Below, one piece after another: positions 16,917 to 25,699 of a stretch of DNA of 34,105 bases (positions are counted from its first letter, which is position 1; each line of letters opens with the position of its first letter). The stretch is from Luteitalea sp. (GTDB lineage: Bacteria; Acidobacteriota; Vicinamibacteria; Vicinamibacterales; Vicinamibacteraceae), in the NCBI GenBank assembly GCA_009377605.1, contig WHTT01000069.1:1-34105 (forward strand). The letters run 5' to 3'. The notes below the pieces were generated by a model. It was not told the DNA's origin. It ran no database searches and worked only from the letters and a program-made list of their open reading frames with translations. The position numbers were made by a program, and so were the translations under genes.

Positions 16917-17789
16917 TTAGATAGCGCCTCCGCGACAGGTGTCTAGCGCAAGACGCGCGGCTCCGAATAGCCCCGCGCGTCCGCCGAGCGCGCTCAGCTC
17001 AATCCGACAGTGAGCGGAGGCAATCGGTTGCGCCCAACGCGTCACCTCGGCACGAATCCGATCGAGCATCACATCCCCTGCACCTTCAATGAGCCCACCA
17101 CCAAGCACCACCATCTCCGGGTTGAAGGCGCTGACGAGATTGGCGACGCCCATGCCCGTGTAGCGGGTCGCCCGGTCCAGAATCTGGCAGGCCGAGCCGT
17201 CGCCGGATCGTGCGGCGGTCACCACCGGCTGTGCGTCGGTCGCACCCGCCGCGCGCGCCACAGCCGGACCAGCCGCTTCTGCCTCCCAACACCCGGTCGT
17301 TCGGTAGACGTCCTTCCATTCAGCGTCGAGCGCGAACCAGCCAGCCGCGCCCGCGATGCCGCGGGCGCCCCGGAGCAGTGCGCCGTCAGCGAGAATGCCG
17401 ACGCCGATGCCCGTCCCGATCGAGACGAACACCACGTGGCGCAGCCCGCGCGCGACGCCGAGCCAGGTCTCACCGAGCACGTAGCCTGACCGGTCGCTGT
17501 CGATGACGACCTTCGTGCGGAGCGCGCCCAGTAGCGCCTCCCGCAACGGGACTTCGCCCGTGCCCCAGAGATTCGGACACCACGCATAGCCGGTGTCCGG
17601 TGTGTAGATCCCTGGCACGATCACACCCACGGCAGCGACGTCACCTGACGTGCTGGCGATCGCGGTCACAGTCTCGTCGAGCGTCCGCGCGGACGGCAGC
17701 GTTCGGTGATGCGAGAGGCGTCCCTGCGCATCGACGCGCGCGATCGCTGTCTTGGTGCCTCCGACGTCCACCGCCAGCACGGTCGTCAC
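16917..17789 (-). CDS. ROK-family sugar kinase lacking the usual zinc motif
   Basis: A 290-residue ROK (actin-fold) kinase that would phosphorylate a hexose or amino sugar with ATP in the cytoplasm. The first phosphate loop is DVGGTKTAIARVD (8-20). The catalytic aspartate is probably D99 in VIDSDRSGYVLGE. SIGTGIGVGILADGALLRGA is the second nucleotide segment. In most ROK proteins the next part is EIGH followed by a CxCGxxGCxE zinc site. Here it is AGAAGWFALDAEW and then TTGCWEAEAAG, so the His and most Cys ligands are gone, as in some zinc-free ROK subgroups. The GTG start overlaps the glycosidase stop by three bases, so the two are coupled. An N-acetyl amino sugar is the guessed substrate from context. 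Confidence 0.85.
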   Translation of the reverse strand: MTTVLAVDVGGTKTAIARVDAQGRLSHHRTLPSARTLDETVTAIASTSGDVAAVGVIVPGIYTPDTGYAWCPNLWGTGEVPLREALLGALRTKVVIDSDRSGYVLGETWLGVARGLRHVVFVSIGTGIGVGILADGALLRGARGIAGAAGWFALDAEWKDVYRTTGCWEAEAAGPAVARAAGATDAQPVVTAARSGDGSACQILDRATRYTGMGVANLVSAFNPEMVVLGGGLIEGAGDVMLDRIRAEVTRWAQPIASAHCRIELSALGGRAGLFGAARLALDTCRGGAI

Positions 17790-20107
17790 GGTTCGCCGAT
17801 CCTCAGAACCTGGACGGCCGAGGGCTCGAGCGTGACGTTGAATCGGATGCCGTCCTCGTTGCGGCTCAGCGCGACAGGGCGCTCGGTCTCGAGATTCGTC
17901 CCGATGTGCTCGCCCGGCGGCAGGTGAAGCGACACGATGCCGGTCGCCGTCTCGTTCCCGTGATTGAAGACGAACACCAACACGTCGCGACCACTTTCCA
18001 GGTAGCGGACCTCGATCTCCGCGCCGGACACTGCGACGGGCCTCGTGACGCCAGCCCAGTCGAGCAGCCCATTGTAAAAGCGTTCGACCGGCTCGGTCGG
18101 TGTGCTCTGATAGGCGGCGCTCACATACGATCCCACCATCAACGTCTCGCCGGTTCCATATGTGTTCGCGATCCCGGCGGACCGACCATCGGCAAACTTC
18201 GCAACGACGCGGGCGTCGGGTCCGAGCGGCGCCAGCGTTTCTTCGTACCACCGGGCTGGCAGCGCGTCGCCCGGCTTGACGCCTGACACCTCAGAGCTCG
18301 TCCACCGGATGTCGGTCCGACCGTCCTCGGCCGTCTGGACCGCTATCTCTCGGCACCCCATCACCTCCGACAGCCCAAGCCCTGGAATGCGCTCGGCGGC
18401 GAAGCCACGCTCGTTGTTCCACGCGAGGCGGGCTTCGGCCACCAGTCGGCCGCCGGTACGGACGTACTCACCGAGCACTGCCGCCGAGGCCTCGGGCACC
18501 ATCAGCGGGTAGGGAAAGATCACGAGCTTGTAAGGCCGGAGCTTCTCCGGCGAGACGTAATCGATGTGGACGTAGTCGAGTGGCACGTTCTGATGAAAGA
18601 GCGCGCGATGAACACCCAAGAGCGAGTCGCGTTCGATGCCAATCATCTCCCCTTGCGGGCCACCGTACTGCGTGGCCCGCTGCCGGCCGCCCACGAAATG
18701 CGACAGCGGATTGTAGACAACGGCCACCTCCGTTCGAGGCGGACGCGCTTCGAGGAAGTACTGCTGATACCGATCCACGACACGTGCGACGGCGCCAGCC
18801 GCCTTCGCGCGATCGGTAATCGTCCCGTCGAGCTGAATCAGCCCGAAGCCCCCCGATTCATAGCCGGAGCTCATTGGATACCACGCGTAGTAGTTGATGC
18901 CCTTGGCGCCGCGCGCGATGGCCGACCACGTCCACACCCGGAGGTCATCTGGCGTTACCGTGGGACTGACGTTGACGGCGATGGTGCCAAAGCCACCTTG
19001 CAGCTCACCAACCCAGAAGCCCTCGCGACCGTCGTCATAGCCGAAGGAGCGGGCGAAGTCGAGCAGCGCGGCGCGCCACGGCACGTCGCGATCAACGAAG
19101 GCCGAGTGCTTCGGATAGAACGACGTCCCATAGAAGTCGACGTGCTGGGCCATGGTCCAGTCATCCGCCTGGCCTTCCCAATGATGCGGAGACGCGAACA
19201 AGCCGACCCCGGCGGCATGACTGGTCACGACGGTACCGGGCGCCACCGCCTTGACCGCGTCGTAGCGGTCCTTCAAGTCTTCACCGAGCTTGTCGACGAT
19301 GAAGGCTTTCCAGTCGATGTAATCCGCGAATGACAGGATCGTGCTGATGCGGCTGGGCTCCACCTCTGCCCACGCAGAGAACCGCCGGTACCACGCGTCG
19401 TTCAACGCGTCGAGCGATCGATACTTCTTCCGGAGCCACTGGCGGAAGCGTCGCTTCGTGTGGGGGCAGAAGCAGAACTCGGGATTCGGGATCCACGTGG
19501 GGTTGGCCCAGTTGATGACATGCGGCTCGCTCCACAGGTCGAACCCGAGGAAGGCCGGACTCTGGACCGCCCGTTTCGCCAGCGCCGCATAGAAGGCGAC
19601 ATCCGCCGCGCGCACGCCCGCGTGGTCGCGACAATAGCCGGGTGAAGACTCCGGGTGTATCGCTTGGCCGTTGGAGGAGACGAACAGCGAATCGGGATAC
19701 TTCGCTCCGACCCATTCCGGTGCGGAATCCATGTACACCTGGAGCACGAGTTTCAACTGTTGTTCTTCGGCAAGCTCCAGCAACACGTCGAGCGTCTCGA
19801 AGCGATAGGTGCCTTCGACCGGCTCCCCGGACGCCCAGTCGATCCACGCCCGTACGGTGTTGAAGCCGAGCGTCTTGATGTGCCGGACGTCCTCGCGCCA
19901 GCGCGGCTTCTTTGCTCGTGCATCGCGCTCGAGCATGGGGGCGCGCGCCCGGCCGCCGCCGTACCACACCGCCATTGGAAAGAAGCGTGACGTCGACGAG
20001 CGGGTCGCGTTGCGCACGTTCTGGGGGACGCTCGCGGTCATCGCCCGGGCGCCGATCGTGGTGGGGACCATGGCGGAGAGCTTCAAAAAGTCGCGCCGTG
20101 GGATCAC
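17786..20107 (-). CDS. GH42-type beta-galactosidase-like glycoside hydrolase, Tat-exported
   Basis: A 773-residue exo-glycosidase of the GH42 fold. It begins with a twin-arginine signal (IPRRDFLKLSAM), so it acts outside the cytoplasm. The TIM barrel (about 40-430) contains the acid/base candidate E194 in DLWSEPHVINWAN, cysteines in EFCFCPHTKRRFRQWL that resemble the GH42 metal cluster, and the nucleophile candidate E368 in FWVGELQGG. A trimerisation-type Rossmann domain follows (LVIFPYPLMVPEASAAVLGE, VRTGGRLVAEARLAW), then a small beta domain with VFVFNHGNETATGI. The GTG start has GGAGG five bases upstream and sits two bases after the regulator stop. GH42 enzymes mostly cleave beta-galactosides; with NamZ next door another linkage is possible. 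Confidence 0.86.
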   Translation of the reverse strand: MIPRRDFLKLSAMVPTTIGARAMTASVPQNVRNATRSSTSRFFPMAVWYGGGRARAPMLERDARAKKPRWREDVRHIKTLGFNTVRAWIDWASGEPVEGTYRFETLDVLLELAEEQQLKLVLQVYMDSAPEWVGAKYPDSLFVSSNGQAIHPESSPGYCRDHAGVRAADVAFYAALAKRAVQSPAFLGFDLWSEPHVINWANPTWIPNPEFCFCPHTKRRFRQWLRKKYRSLDALNDAWYRRFSAWAEVEPSRISTILSFADYIDWKAFIVDKLGEDLKDRYDAVKAVAPGTVVTSHAAGVGLFASPHHWEGQADDWTMAQHVDFYGTSFYPKHSAFVDRDVPWRAALLDFARSFGYDDGREGFWVGELQGGFGTIAVNVSPTVTPDDLRVWTWSAIARGAKGINYYAWYPMSSGYESGGFGLIQLDGTITDRAKAAGAVARVVDRYQQYFLEARPPRTEVAVVYNPLSHFVGGRQRATQYGGPQGEMIGIERDSLLGVHRALFHQNVPLDYVHIDYVSPEKLRPYKLVIFPYPLMVPEASAAVLGEYVRTGGRLVAEARLAWNNERGFAAERIPGLGLSEVMGCREIAVQTAEDGRTDIRWTSSEVSGVKPGDALPARWYEETLAPLGPDARVVAKFADGRSAGIANTYGTGETLMVGSYVSAAYQSTPTEPVERFYNGLLDWAGVTRPVAVSGAEIEVRYLESGRDVLVFVFNHGNETATGIVSLHLPPGEHIGTNLETERPVALSRNEDGIRFNVTLEPSAVQVLRIGEP

Positions 20108-20109
20108 GC

Positions 20110-20856
20110 CTACCTCCGTGCTCGTGGAGTCGTCAGCTCCAGGACAACCTTGTATCGGTCGCCTCGCATGACTGACTGGACGTACTCGAGCGGTCGCCCG
20201 CTGGCCAGATAGGTTACTCGCTCAGCGACAAGACCTGGCGAGCCAGGCGCGACGCCGAGCAGCTCTGCCTCCCAGGTGCTGATGAGCACCGCAACGTGGG
20301 TTTCCCGTGCGCGTGCGGGGTAGAGGCTGTAGCGGGACGAGAGGAGCGCGTACAACGAGACGGATGGGGCGAAGTTGATCTCCTCGATGCCAGGAACCGA
20401 GGCCATAGGAATGTACGCGGTCTGGACTCCCATCGGCTCCCCGTCTGCGAGGCGCAGTCGACGGAGGCGGAAGACCGGCTCGCTGGAGGACATTCCCAGC
20501 GTCGCGGCGACGTCTGCAGGTACCTCGATCGCGCCCTGGTCGAGCACTTCGGAGGTTGACGGCAGCCCGCGGCGGCGCATTTCGTCGGTAAAGCTCGTGA
20601 GCTCACGGGGCCCCTGCTCGAGCGGAGGGCGCTGAACAAACGTCCCGCGGCCCTGCTCGCGGCGGATATAGCCGTCGTGGGCGAGCTCTTGCAGCGCCTG
20701 CCGTACGGTGATCTTGCTCACCTGAAACCGAGCCATGAGCTCCTGTTCGGTCGGGAGCTGGTCATCCGGCTTCCAACGCCCGGCATCTATCTCCTTCAAA
20801 ACCAACGTCTTGAGTTGGTGATATAGGGGAATCGGCGCGTTGCGGTTGACAGTCAT
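20110..20856 (-). CDS. GntR-family regulator, HutC subfamily (UTRA sensor domain)
   Basis: A 248-residue repressor or activator. Residues 9-75 form the GntR winged helix (PLYHQLKTLVLKEIDAGRW, LPTEQELMARFQVSKITVRQ, GYIRREQGRGTFVQRPP). Residues 85-240 are a UTRA ligand domain (VFRLRRLRLADGEPMGVQTA, TYLASGRPLEYVQSVMRGDR), which in NagR/DasR-type proteins binds sugar phosphates such as GlcNAc-6-P. It is the first gene of the reverse-strand operon, two bases ahead of the glycosidase gene, and it diverges from the first namZ-like gene. A perfect inverted repeat overlaps its own ATG, which predicts autoregulation together with control of the opposite arm. The effector is probably a phosphorylated product of the pathway (inference). 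Confidence 0.9.
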   Translation of the reverse strand: MTVNRNAPIPLYHQLKTLVLKEIDAGRWKPDDQLPTEQELMARFQVSKITVRQALQELAHDGYIRREQGRGTFVQRPPLEQGPRELTSFTDEMRRRGLPSTSEVLDQGAIEVPADVAATLGMSSSEPVFRLRRLRLADGEPMGVQTAYIPMASVPGIEEINFAPSVSLYALLSSRYSLYPARARETHVAVLISTWEAELLGVAPGSPGLVAERVTYLASGRPLEYVQSVMRGDRYKVVLELTTPRARR

Positions 20857-20878
20857 TATATCGTCCGCTTATTATAAT
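20846..20878 (+). promoter_or_regulatory. Sigma70-like promoter for the first namZ-like gene
   Basis: TTGACA (20846-20851) matches the -35 consensus exactly. TATTAT (20870-20875) follows after 18 bases, and the consensus TATAAT (20873-20878) after 21 bases. The first spacing is the more usual. The patch is strikingly AT-rich against its surroundings. The eight bases ATTATAAT (20871-20878) are a palindrome, so a -10-like element also faces the regulator gene. Confidence 0.55.
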
Positions 20879-20881
20879 GAC
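20852..20881. promoter_or_regulatory. Probable operator: perfect 9-bp inverted repeat between the divergent arms
   Basis: GTCATTATA (20852-20860) and TATAATGAC (20873-20881) are exact reverse complements separated by 12 bases, so arm centres are about two helical turns apart. The left arm overlaps the ATG of the GntR gene (20854-20856). The right arm covers the -10 region of the namZ-side promoter. A dimeric GntR/UTRA protein bound here could shut off both arms. Binding is inferred from position and symmetry. Confidence 0.6.
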
Positions 20882-20927
20882 ATATTCTAATTTGCGTCCA
20901 GAGTTTTGGTAGGGCGAGGCTGAGACG

Positions 20928-22154
20928 TTGAGCGCGCCCGGCACTGCCATGCACCGTCTGTTCATTCTGGGCTTGCTTGCGCTTCAGCTGTTCTCGAGCC
21001 GAGCGGCTGCTCCGGCCCCGAGCCGCGTCAAGACGGGCCTTGACGTTCTGGTTGAACGGCGCTTCGCGCCGCTGGCTGGTCGCCGTATTGGGCTGCTGAC
21101 GGCTGAAACGGCCATCACACAGGATCGGCGACGAGCGATTGATGTGCTGGCGGAGGCGCCGAACGTGACGTTGGTCGCGATCTTTGCGCCCGAGCACGGA
21201 CTCTCCGCAACGCGGACCGGGGACATCGACGACAGCGTGGATCAAGCGACGGGTGTTCGCGTTTACAGCCTGTATCAACGGGGACGCGGCCGGCCTACTC
21301 CCGAGATGCTGAAAGGTCTGGATGCGCTCGTGTACGACATCCCGCAGTTCGGTGCGCGGTTCCTCACGCGAATAACGCTACTCGGCTATGGCATTGAGGC
21401 CGCTGCGCGACAGCGCATTCCCGTCTATGTGCTCGACCGGCCTAACTTTATCAATGGCGTGGACGTGGCGGGGCCGTTGCTGGACGACAACCATACATCG
21501 TTTGTCGGCTACATGCGCCTACCTATCCGCCACGGTATGACGGCTGGTGAGCTCGCGTTGATGGCCAACGGAGAAAAGCAGCTTGGCGCCGATGTGCGCG
21601 TCATTCGGATGGAAGGGTGGAAGCGGGCGATGTGGTACGACGAGACCGGGCTGGAGTGGATCAATCCGTCTCCGAACATCCGGAATCTCACGCAAGCCAT
21701 CCTGTATCCCGGCGCGTGCCTGCTGGAGTCGGCGCACGTTTCGGTCGGTCGAGGTACCGATACGCCGTTCCAGATCGTGGGTGCCCCGTGGTTTCGCGCG
21801 AAAGAGATCGCGGCTTATCTGAATGGCCGACAGCTGCCAGGTGTGCGTTTCATGACGAGGCGATTTCGCCCGTCAGCGTCGGTGTACGCCGGTGAGGAAT
21901 GCGAAGGGTTGGACATTCTGTTAGTGAATCGGGAGGTGTTCGACCCGGTGCTGATGGGATTGGAGCTGCTTGCCGCTGTGCTCAGATTTCATCCCGGCGA
22001 CTTTCAGCTTGCGTCGGTGATGCGCCTTCTGGGGAACGACGAGGCAGCCGCTCGGCTTCTGCGCGGTGAGACGGGGCGCGAGATTCTCACCGCGCAGCGT
22101 CACGAGCTCGACGAGTTCCTGCGCATCCGCGCCAAATACCTGTTGTACGAGTGA
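20928..22154 (+). CDS. namZ: NamZ-like exo-beta-N-acetylmuramidase (DUF1343, GH171), paralogue 1
   Basis: A 408-residue exported DUF1343 protein. The characterised member, Bacillus NamZ, removes terminal MurNAc from peptidoglycan chains. After a signal peptide (FILGLLALQLFSSRAAA) come the conserved FAPEHGLS (E89-H90), SLYQRGRGRPTPEML, VYVLDRPNFING, LPIRHGMTAGELALMANG, WINPSPNIRN and HVSVGRGTDTPFQIVGAPWF (270-289). Two family segments are altered: the usual DIQDVGxRFYTY is DIPQFGARFLTR (137-148), and the GLFG after EHG is GLSA. So the GRGT loop is kept and the DIQDVG loop is lost, the reverse of paralogue 2. TTG is the likely start, with GAGG eight bases upstream; ATG at 20949 is the alternative. 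It leads the forward arm. Confidence 0.87.
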   Translation: MSAPGTAMHRLFILGLLALQLFSSRAAAPAPSRVKTGLDVLVERRFAPLAGRRIGLLTAETAITQDRRRAIDVLAEAPNVTLVAIFAPEHGLSATRTGDIDDSVDQATGVRVYSLYQRGRGRPTPEMLKGLDALVYDIPQFGARFLTRITLLGYGIEAAARQRIPVYVLDRPNFINGVDVAGPLLDDNHTSFVGYMRLPIRHGMTAGELALMANGEKQLGADVRVIRMEGWKRAMWYDETGLEWINPSPNIRNLTQAILYPGACLLESAHVSVGRGTDTPFQIVGAPWFRAKEIAAYLNGRQLPGVRFMTRRFRPSASVYAGEECEGLDILLVNREVFDPVLMGLELLAAVLRFHPGDFQLASVMRLLGNDEAAARLLRGETGREILTAQRHELDEFLRIRAKYLLYE

Positions 22155-22185
22155 GTCTCGCATGCGTGCGCGTGCGGACCGCCCA

Positions 22186-22224
22186 GTGACATGGCGCTGT
22201 GACATGATGCTGTGACACGGCTTC
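22186..22224 (+). repeat. Three tandem 13-bp repeats upstream of the TonB receptor
   Basis: GTGACATGGCGCT, GTGACATGATGCT and GTGACACGGCTTC follow one another without a gap. A further GTGACA appears at 22246, where its GTG is the receptor start codon. The units are direct repeats, not inverted ones. They fill much of the 91-base gap after the first namZ-like gene and may be a regulatory array or a slippage product. Confidence 0.6.
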
Positions 22225-22245
22225 GGTGGGAGGGGGGGTAAGACG

Positions 22246-25200
22246 GTGACAAGGAGAGATGTCCAAACAGTCTTCGGTGCCTTCGTGGTGACCGCGACCT
22301 GCGCCGTTACGTTGCACGCACAGTCGATCACCGGCACCGTCACGGGCAATGTCAGCGACACGAGCGGCGCCGTTGTCCCGAGAGTGGAAATGAGTCTGAT
22401 CAACGCCGATACAGGCGTGGTGCGAACCGCCAGCAGCGACGAGCGTGGAAACTTCCGATTTCTGTTGGTGCCGCCAGGAGAATATGCGGTTGAGGCCTCG
22501 CTGCCGGGCTTCAGGGCGTTCCGCCGAGCGGGCATTGTGGTGGAAGCGGACCGCTCCTTGGCAGTCCCCGTTCAACTGGAGGTGGGCGAGCTCGAGCAAA
22601 CGATTGAGGTGCAAGCTGGCACGCCGCTGCTCGAGACCAACACCTCCTCGCTGGGCACGGTCGTCGATGAACAAAAGATCGAATCCTTGCCGCTGCTGGG
22701 GCGCAACCCGACGGGCTTGGCGAACCTGCTGCCCACCGTACGAGGCATTGGGTTCTTCGGCGGGCCGGTGCTCTCCACGTGGCGCCTCGCGGGCGTGACG
22801 ATTGGCGGCGGCGATCCGCTCTCGAGCAGCACCCTCGTCGACGGCATGGCCATGGACAAGATGCAAGATGGCGGCGCGCTGGTCCTGCCGACGGTTGAGG
22901 GCACCCGGGAATTCAAAGTCGTGACCAATGCCATGTCAGCCGAATTCGGGCGCACGGCGGGCGGCATCATGAGCATCATCACGAAGGCGGGAACCAATGA
23001 CTTCCACGGGAACCTCTTTGAATATCTTCGGAACGACGCGTTCAACGCGAACGAGTTCTTTGCCAACAAGAATGACCAACCCAAACCGAGGCTTCGCTGG
23101 AACCAGTTCGGGGGGAGCCTTGGAGGGCCCGTATTCAGAAACCGCCTCTTCTTCTTCGGAACCTACGAGGGTTATCGCGAGCGGCGACAACAGCAGACGA
23201 CGCTGACAGTCCCCACCGAACGCCAACGCCGAGGAGACTTCTCGGACACCCGCGCGAGCAATGGCGATCCCATCGTCATTTACGACCCGTTGACCACACG
23301 GCCCGATCCCGAACGCCCAGGCAACTTCATCCGTGACCCGTTTCCGCGGAACGTCATTCCCGAGGATCGTCTGGACCCCGTCGCCCAGGCCGTGCTGGAT
23401 TTCGTTCCATTGCCGAATGTCCCTGGGTTACCGGTGACCGGAGCGGAGAACTTCTTCGCGAGCGCCGGCGTGCCGATTGACAAGCACAGCATCAACGTAA
23501 GACTGGACTATAACCTGACGTCTTCTCGCAGGCTGAGCGGTCGATACATCTACGAGAAGATTGACTGGGGTTTCGCCAACTTCTTTGACACGATCGCCGG
23601 CGAAGATGGGCGGAACATTCTCGTCCCCCGCCACAGTCCGTTCCTTCAGTACACCGACACGCTGTCTCCGACGTTTCTGATCGACGCCAAAGTTGGCTTC
23701 ACCTATGAGAACGAGCATTGGACCGTGCCTGCGGCCGGCTTCGATGTCACCTCCATTGGCATGCCGGTGCAGTTCCAAAACGACAGGCAGAAGAACGGCG
23801 ACGGCTTTCCGCGATTCAGCATTGCTGACGCCACTACCTTTGGCAGGCCGAATGCCGCTGGAAATCCTTCCACGACCGGCACTGCGAGTGTGGCGCTGAC
23901 CAAATTGTTTGAGAGGCATAGCCTGAAGTTTGGCTACGAGCATCGAGTGTACCGGAGGAACGAGCAGATCACGTCGAACCCCTCTGGCACGTACAGCTTC
24001 ACGCGGGGGTTCACACAGGGTCCCGATCCACTCCAGGCAAGTGTGACGGCAGGGTATGGCGTGGCGTCGTTCCTCGTGGGCCTTCCAGCGAGCGGCTCGG
24101 CGGGATGGAGCACGGATACGACCAGAAGCTTGCACTATGACGCGGTCTTCATCCAAGACGATTGGAACGTCTCCCCCACGGTGACGTTGAATCTGGGTCT
24201 ACGGTGGGAATATGAAGGGCCAGTCAAGGATCGCTTCAATGTGCTGTCGAATTTCGATCCCACGATCCCCTCGCCGTTGGAAGTTCCTGGGCTTGACGTG
24301 GCGGGAGGTCTCGTCTTTCCAGGCGAAGACGTCCCGAGGGGACTGACGGAACCGAGCTATACGAATGTCGGCCCTCGATTCGGCTTCGCGTATCATCCCT
24401 TCGAGAAATCGGTCCTGCGCGGTGGCTATGGAATTATGTACATTCCAACAACCGGCACAGGTTATCCGACCACCGGGTTTAGCATTACCACACCAATGGT
24501 CACCACCCTCGATGGAGGAGTGACGCCACACGACGATCTCAGTGACCCATTTCCCGATGGCATTATCAGGGCGCCTGGGGCGAGCCAGGGCGTGCTGACC
24601 GGCATCGGGACCAGTGTGGCGGGTCAGCTGCGGGATGTGCAGCGTGGCTACTCGCAGCAGTGGAACCTCACGATTCAGCATGAGCCGTGGGACGACTGGC
24701 TTATCGAGGTTGCGTATATTGGCAACAAAGGGACACGTCTACAACGCTCACAGGCGCTGAATTTCCTGTCGGAAGAAGACCTCGCCCTCGGCAATCAGTT
24801 GGTGGAGTCGGTGCCGAATCCCTTCTTCGGCATCATCGAGACCGGACCGTTGAATGGGGAAACCGTTCCTCGAGAGCAACTGTTGCTGCCCTTCCCGCAG
24901 TTCACGGGCGCGTCGGGCGGCGTGGCCTTCCGCGGCAACTCGATCTATCACGCAGGGACCCTGAAAGTGGAGAAGCGCTTCTCAGATGGCTTCTCGCTCC
25001 TCATGGCCTACACGAAGTCGAAGCTCATTGACGACGGCAGGATCGCGAGCCGCCCGGGATCGACCGCGGGGACCGGCGTGCAAAACTGGAACAATCTCCG
25101 GGCGGAGCGCTCGAAGAGTCTCGAGGATGTGCCACAGAGAATGGTCCTGGCGACGAGCTGGGCGCTGCCGTTCGCGCAGGACGGAGATGGTATCCTGCGC

Positions 25201-25650
25201 CATCTCGTGGGTGGGTGGCAGATCAACACGATCACGACCATCGAATCGGGGAGGCCGATATCGCTCAGCGCACCGGTGACCGGACCAGGTACGCGGCCGA
25301 ACGCCGTCCCCGATGCGGAGGCGAAGCTGGACGACCCCACCCTGGAGCGCTGGTTCAATACCGACGCCTTTGCGCTGCCGGAGCCATTTACCTTTGGCGA
25401 TGCCCCAAGAACGTTACCAGACGTGCACAGCGACGGATTGTTCAGGATCGACCTCTCGTTGTTCAAGACCTTTCCGATCGCCGACCGATACAGACTGCAA
25501 TTCCGGGCCGAGGCGTTCAACCTCACGAATACGCCAACCTTCGATACCCCTGGGCGGAGCCTTACGGGTACGACGTTTGGCGTCGTCACGGCAACGACCA
25601 TGGAAGGCAGACCGAGAGAGCTGCAGTTTGCGCTGCGCCTGGACTGGTAA
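22246..25650 (+). CDS. Oar-type TonB-dependent receptor with carboxypeptidase-regulatory domain
   Basis: A 1134-residue outer-membrane transporter. The signal ends around TLHAQS. Residues of about 28-115 form a CarboxypepD_reg-like beta-sandwich (GTVTGNVSDTSGAVVPRVEM, GNFRFLLVPPGEYAVEASLP). A TonB plug follows (LGTVVDEQKIESLPLLGRNP, MSAEFGRTAGGIMSIITKAG), then a long beta-barrel with repeated girdle motifs (NLFEYLRNDAFNANEFF, LNLGLRWEYEGP, RFGFAYHPFEKSVLRGGYG). It ends FALRLDW with the aromatic residue expected for BAM assembly. There is no SusD-like lipoprotein nearby, as usual for this acidobacterial type. The GTG start follows a G-rich ribosome site. It sits between two NamZ-like genes, so its ligand is probably a large glycan or muropeptide fragment they work on (inference). 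Confidence 0.9.
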   Translation: MTRRDVQTVFGAFVVTATCAVTLHAQSITGTVTGNVSDTSGAVVPRVEMSLINADTGVVRTASSDERGNFRFLLVPPGEYAVEASLPGFRAFRRAGIVVEADRSLAVPVQLEVGELEQTIEVQAGTPLLETNTSSLGTVVDEQKIESLPLLGRNPTGLANLLPTVRGIGFFGGPVLSTWRLAGVTIGGGDPLSSSTLVDGMAMDKMQDGGALVLPTVEGTREFKVVTNAMSAEFGRTAGGIMSIITKAGTNDFHGNLFEYLRNDAFNANEFFANKNDQPKPRLRWNQFGGSLGGPVFRNRLFFFGTYEGYRERRQQQTTLTVPTERQRRGDFSDTRASNGDPIVIYDPLTTRPDPERPGNFIRDPFPRNVIPEDRLDPVAQAVLDFVPLPNVPGLPVTGAENFFASAGVPIDKHSINVRLDYNLTSSRRLSGRYIYEKIDWGFANFFDTIAGEDGRNILVPRHSPFLQYTDTLSPTFLIDAKVGFTYENEHWTVPAAGFDVTSIGMPVQFQNDRQKNGDGFPRFSIADATTFGRPNAAGNPSTTGTASVALTKLFERHSLKFGYEHRVYRRNEQITSNPSGTYSFTRGFTQGPDPLQASVTAGYGVASFLVGLPASGSAGWSTDTTRSLHYDAVFIQDDWNVSPTVTLNLGLRWEYEGPVKDRFNVLSNFDPTIPSPLEVPGLDVAGGLVFPGEDVPRGLTEPSYTNVGPRFGFAYHPFEKSVLRGGYGIMYIPTTGTGYPTTGFSITTPMVTTLDGGVTPHDDLSDPFPDGIIRAPGASQGVLTGIGTSVAGQLRDVQRGYSQQWNLTIQHEPWDDWLIEVAYIGNKGTRLQRSQALNFLSEEDLALGNQLVESVPNPFFGIIETGPLNGETVPREQLLLPFPQFTGASGGVAFRGNSIYHAGTLKVEKRFSDGFSLLMAYTKSKLIDDGRIASRPGSTAGTGVQNWNNLRAERSKSLEDVPQRMVLATSWALPFAQDGDGILRHLVGGWQINTITTIESGRPISLSAPVTGPGTRPNAVPDAEAKLDDPTLERWFNTDAFALPEPFTFGDAPRTLPDVHSDGLFRIDLSLFKTFPIADRYRLQFRAEAFNLTNTPTFDTPGRSLTGTTFGVVTATTMEGRPRELQFALRLDW

Positions 25651-25699
25651 GGGACGGTCAACGTTGAAGAGCGTTTGAGAGCAACGTGGAGGACGAGGG

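Noticed and set aside
22197-22218. Repeated TGTGA suggesting a CRP-type site
   Set aside because: The copies are direct repeats. A CRP site needs TGTGA and TCACA in inverted arrangement.
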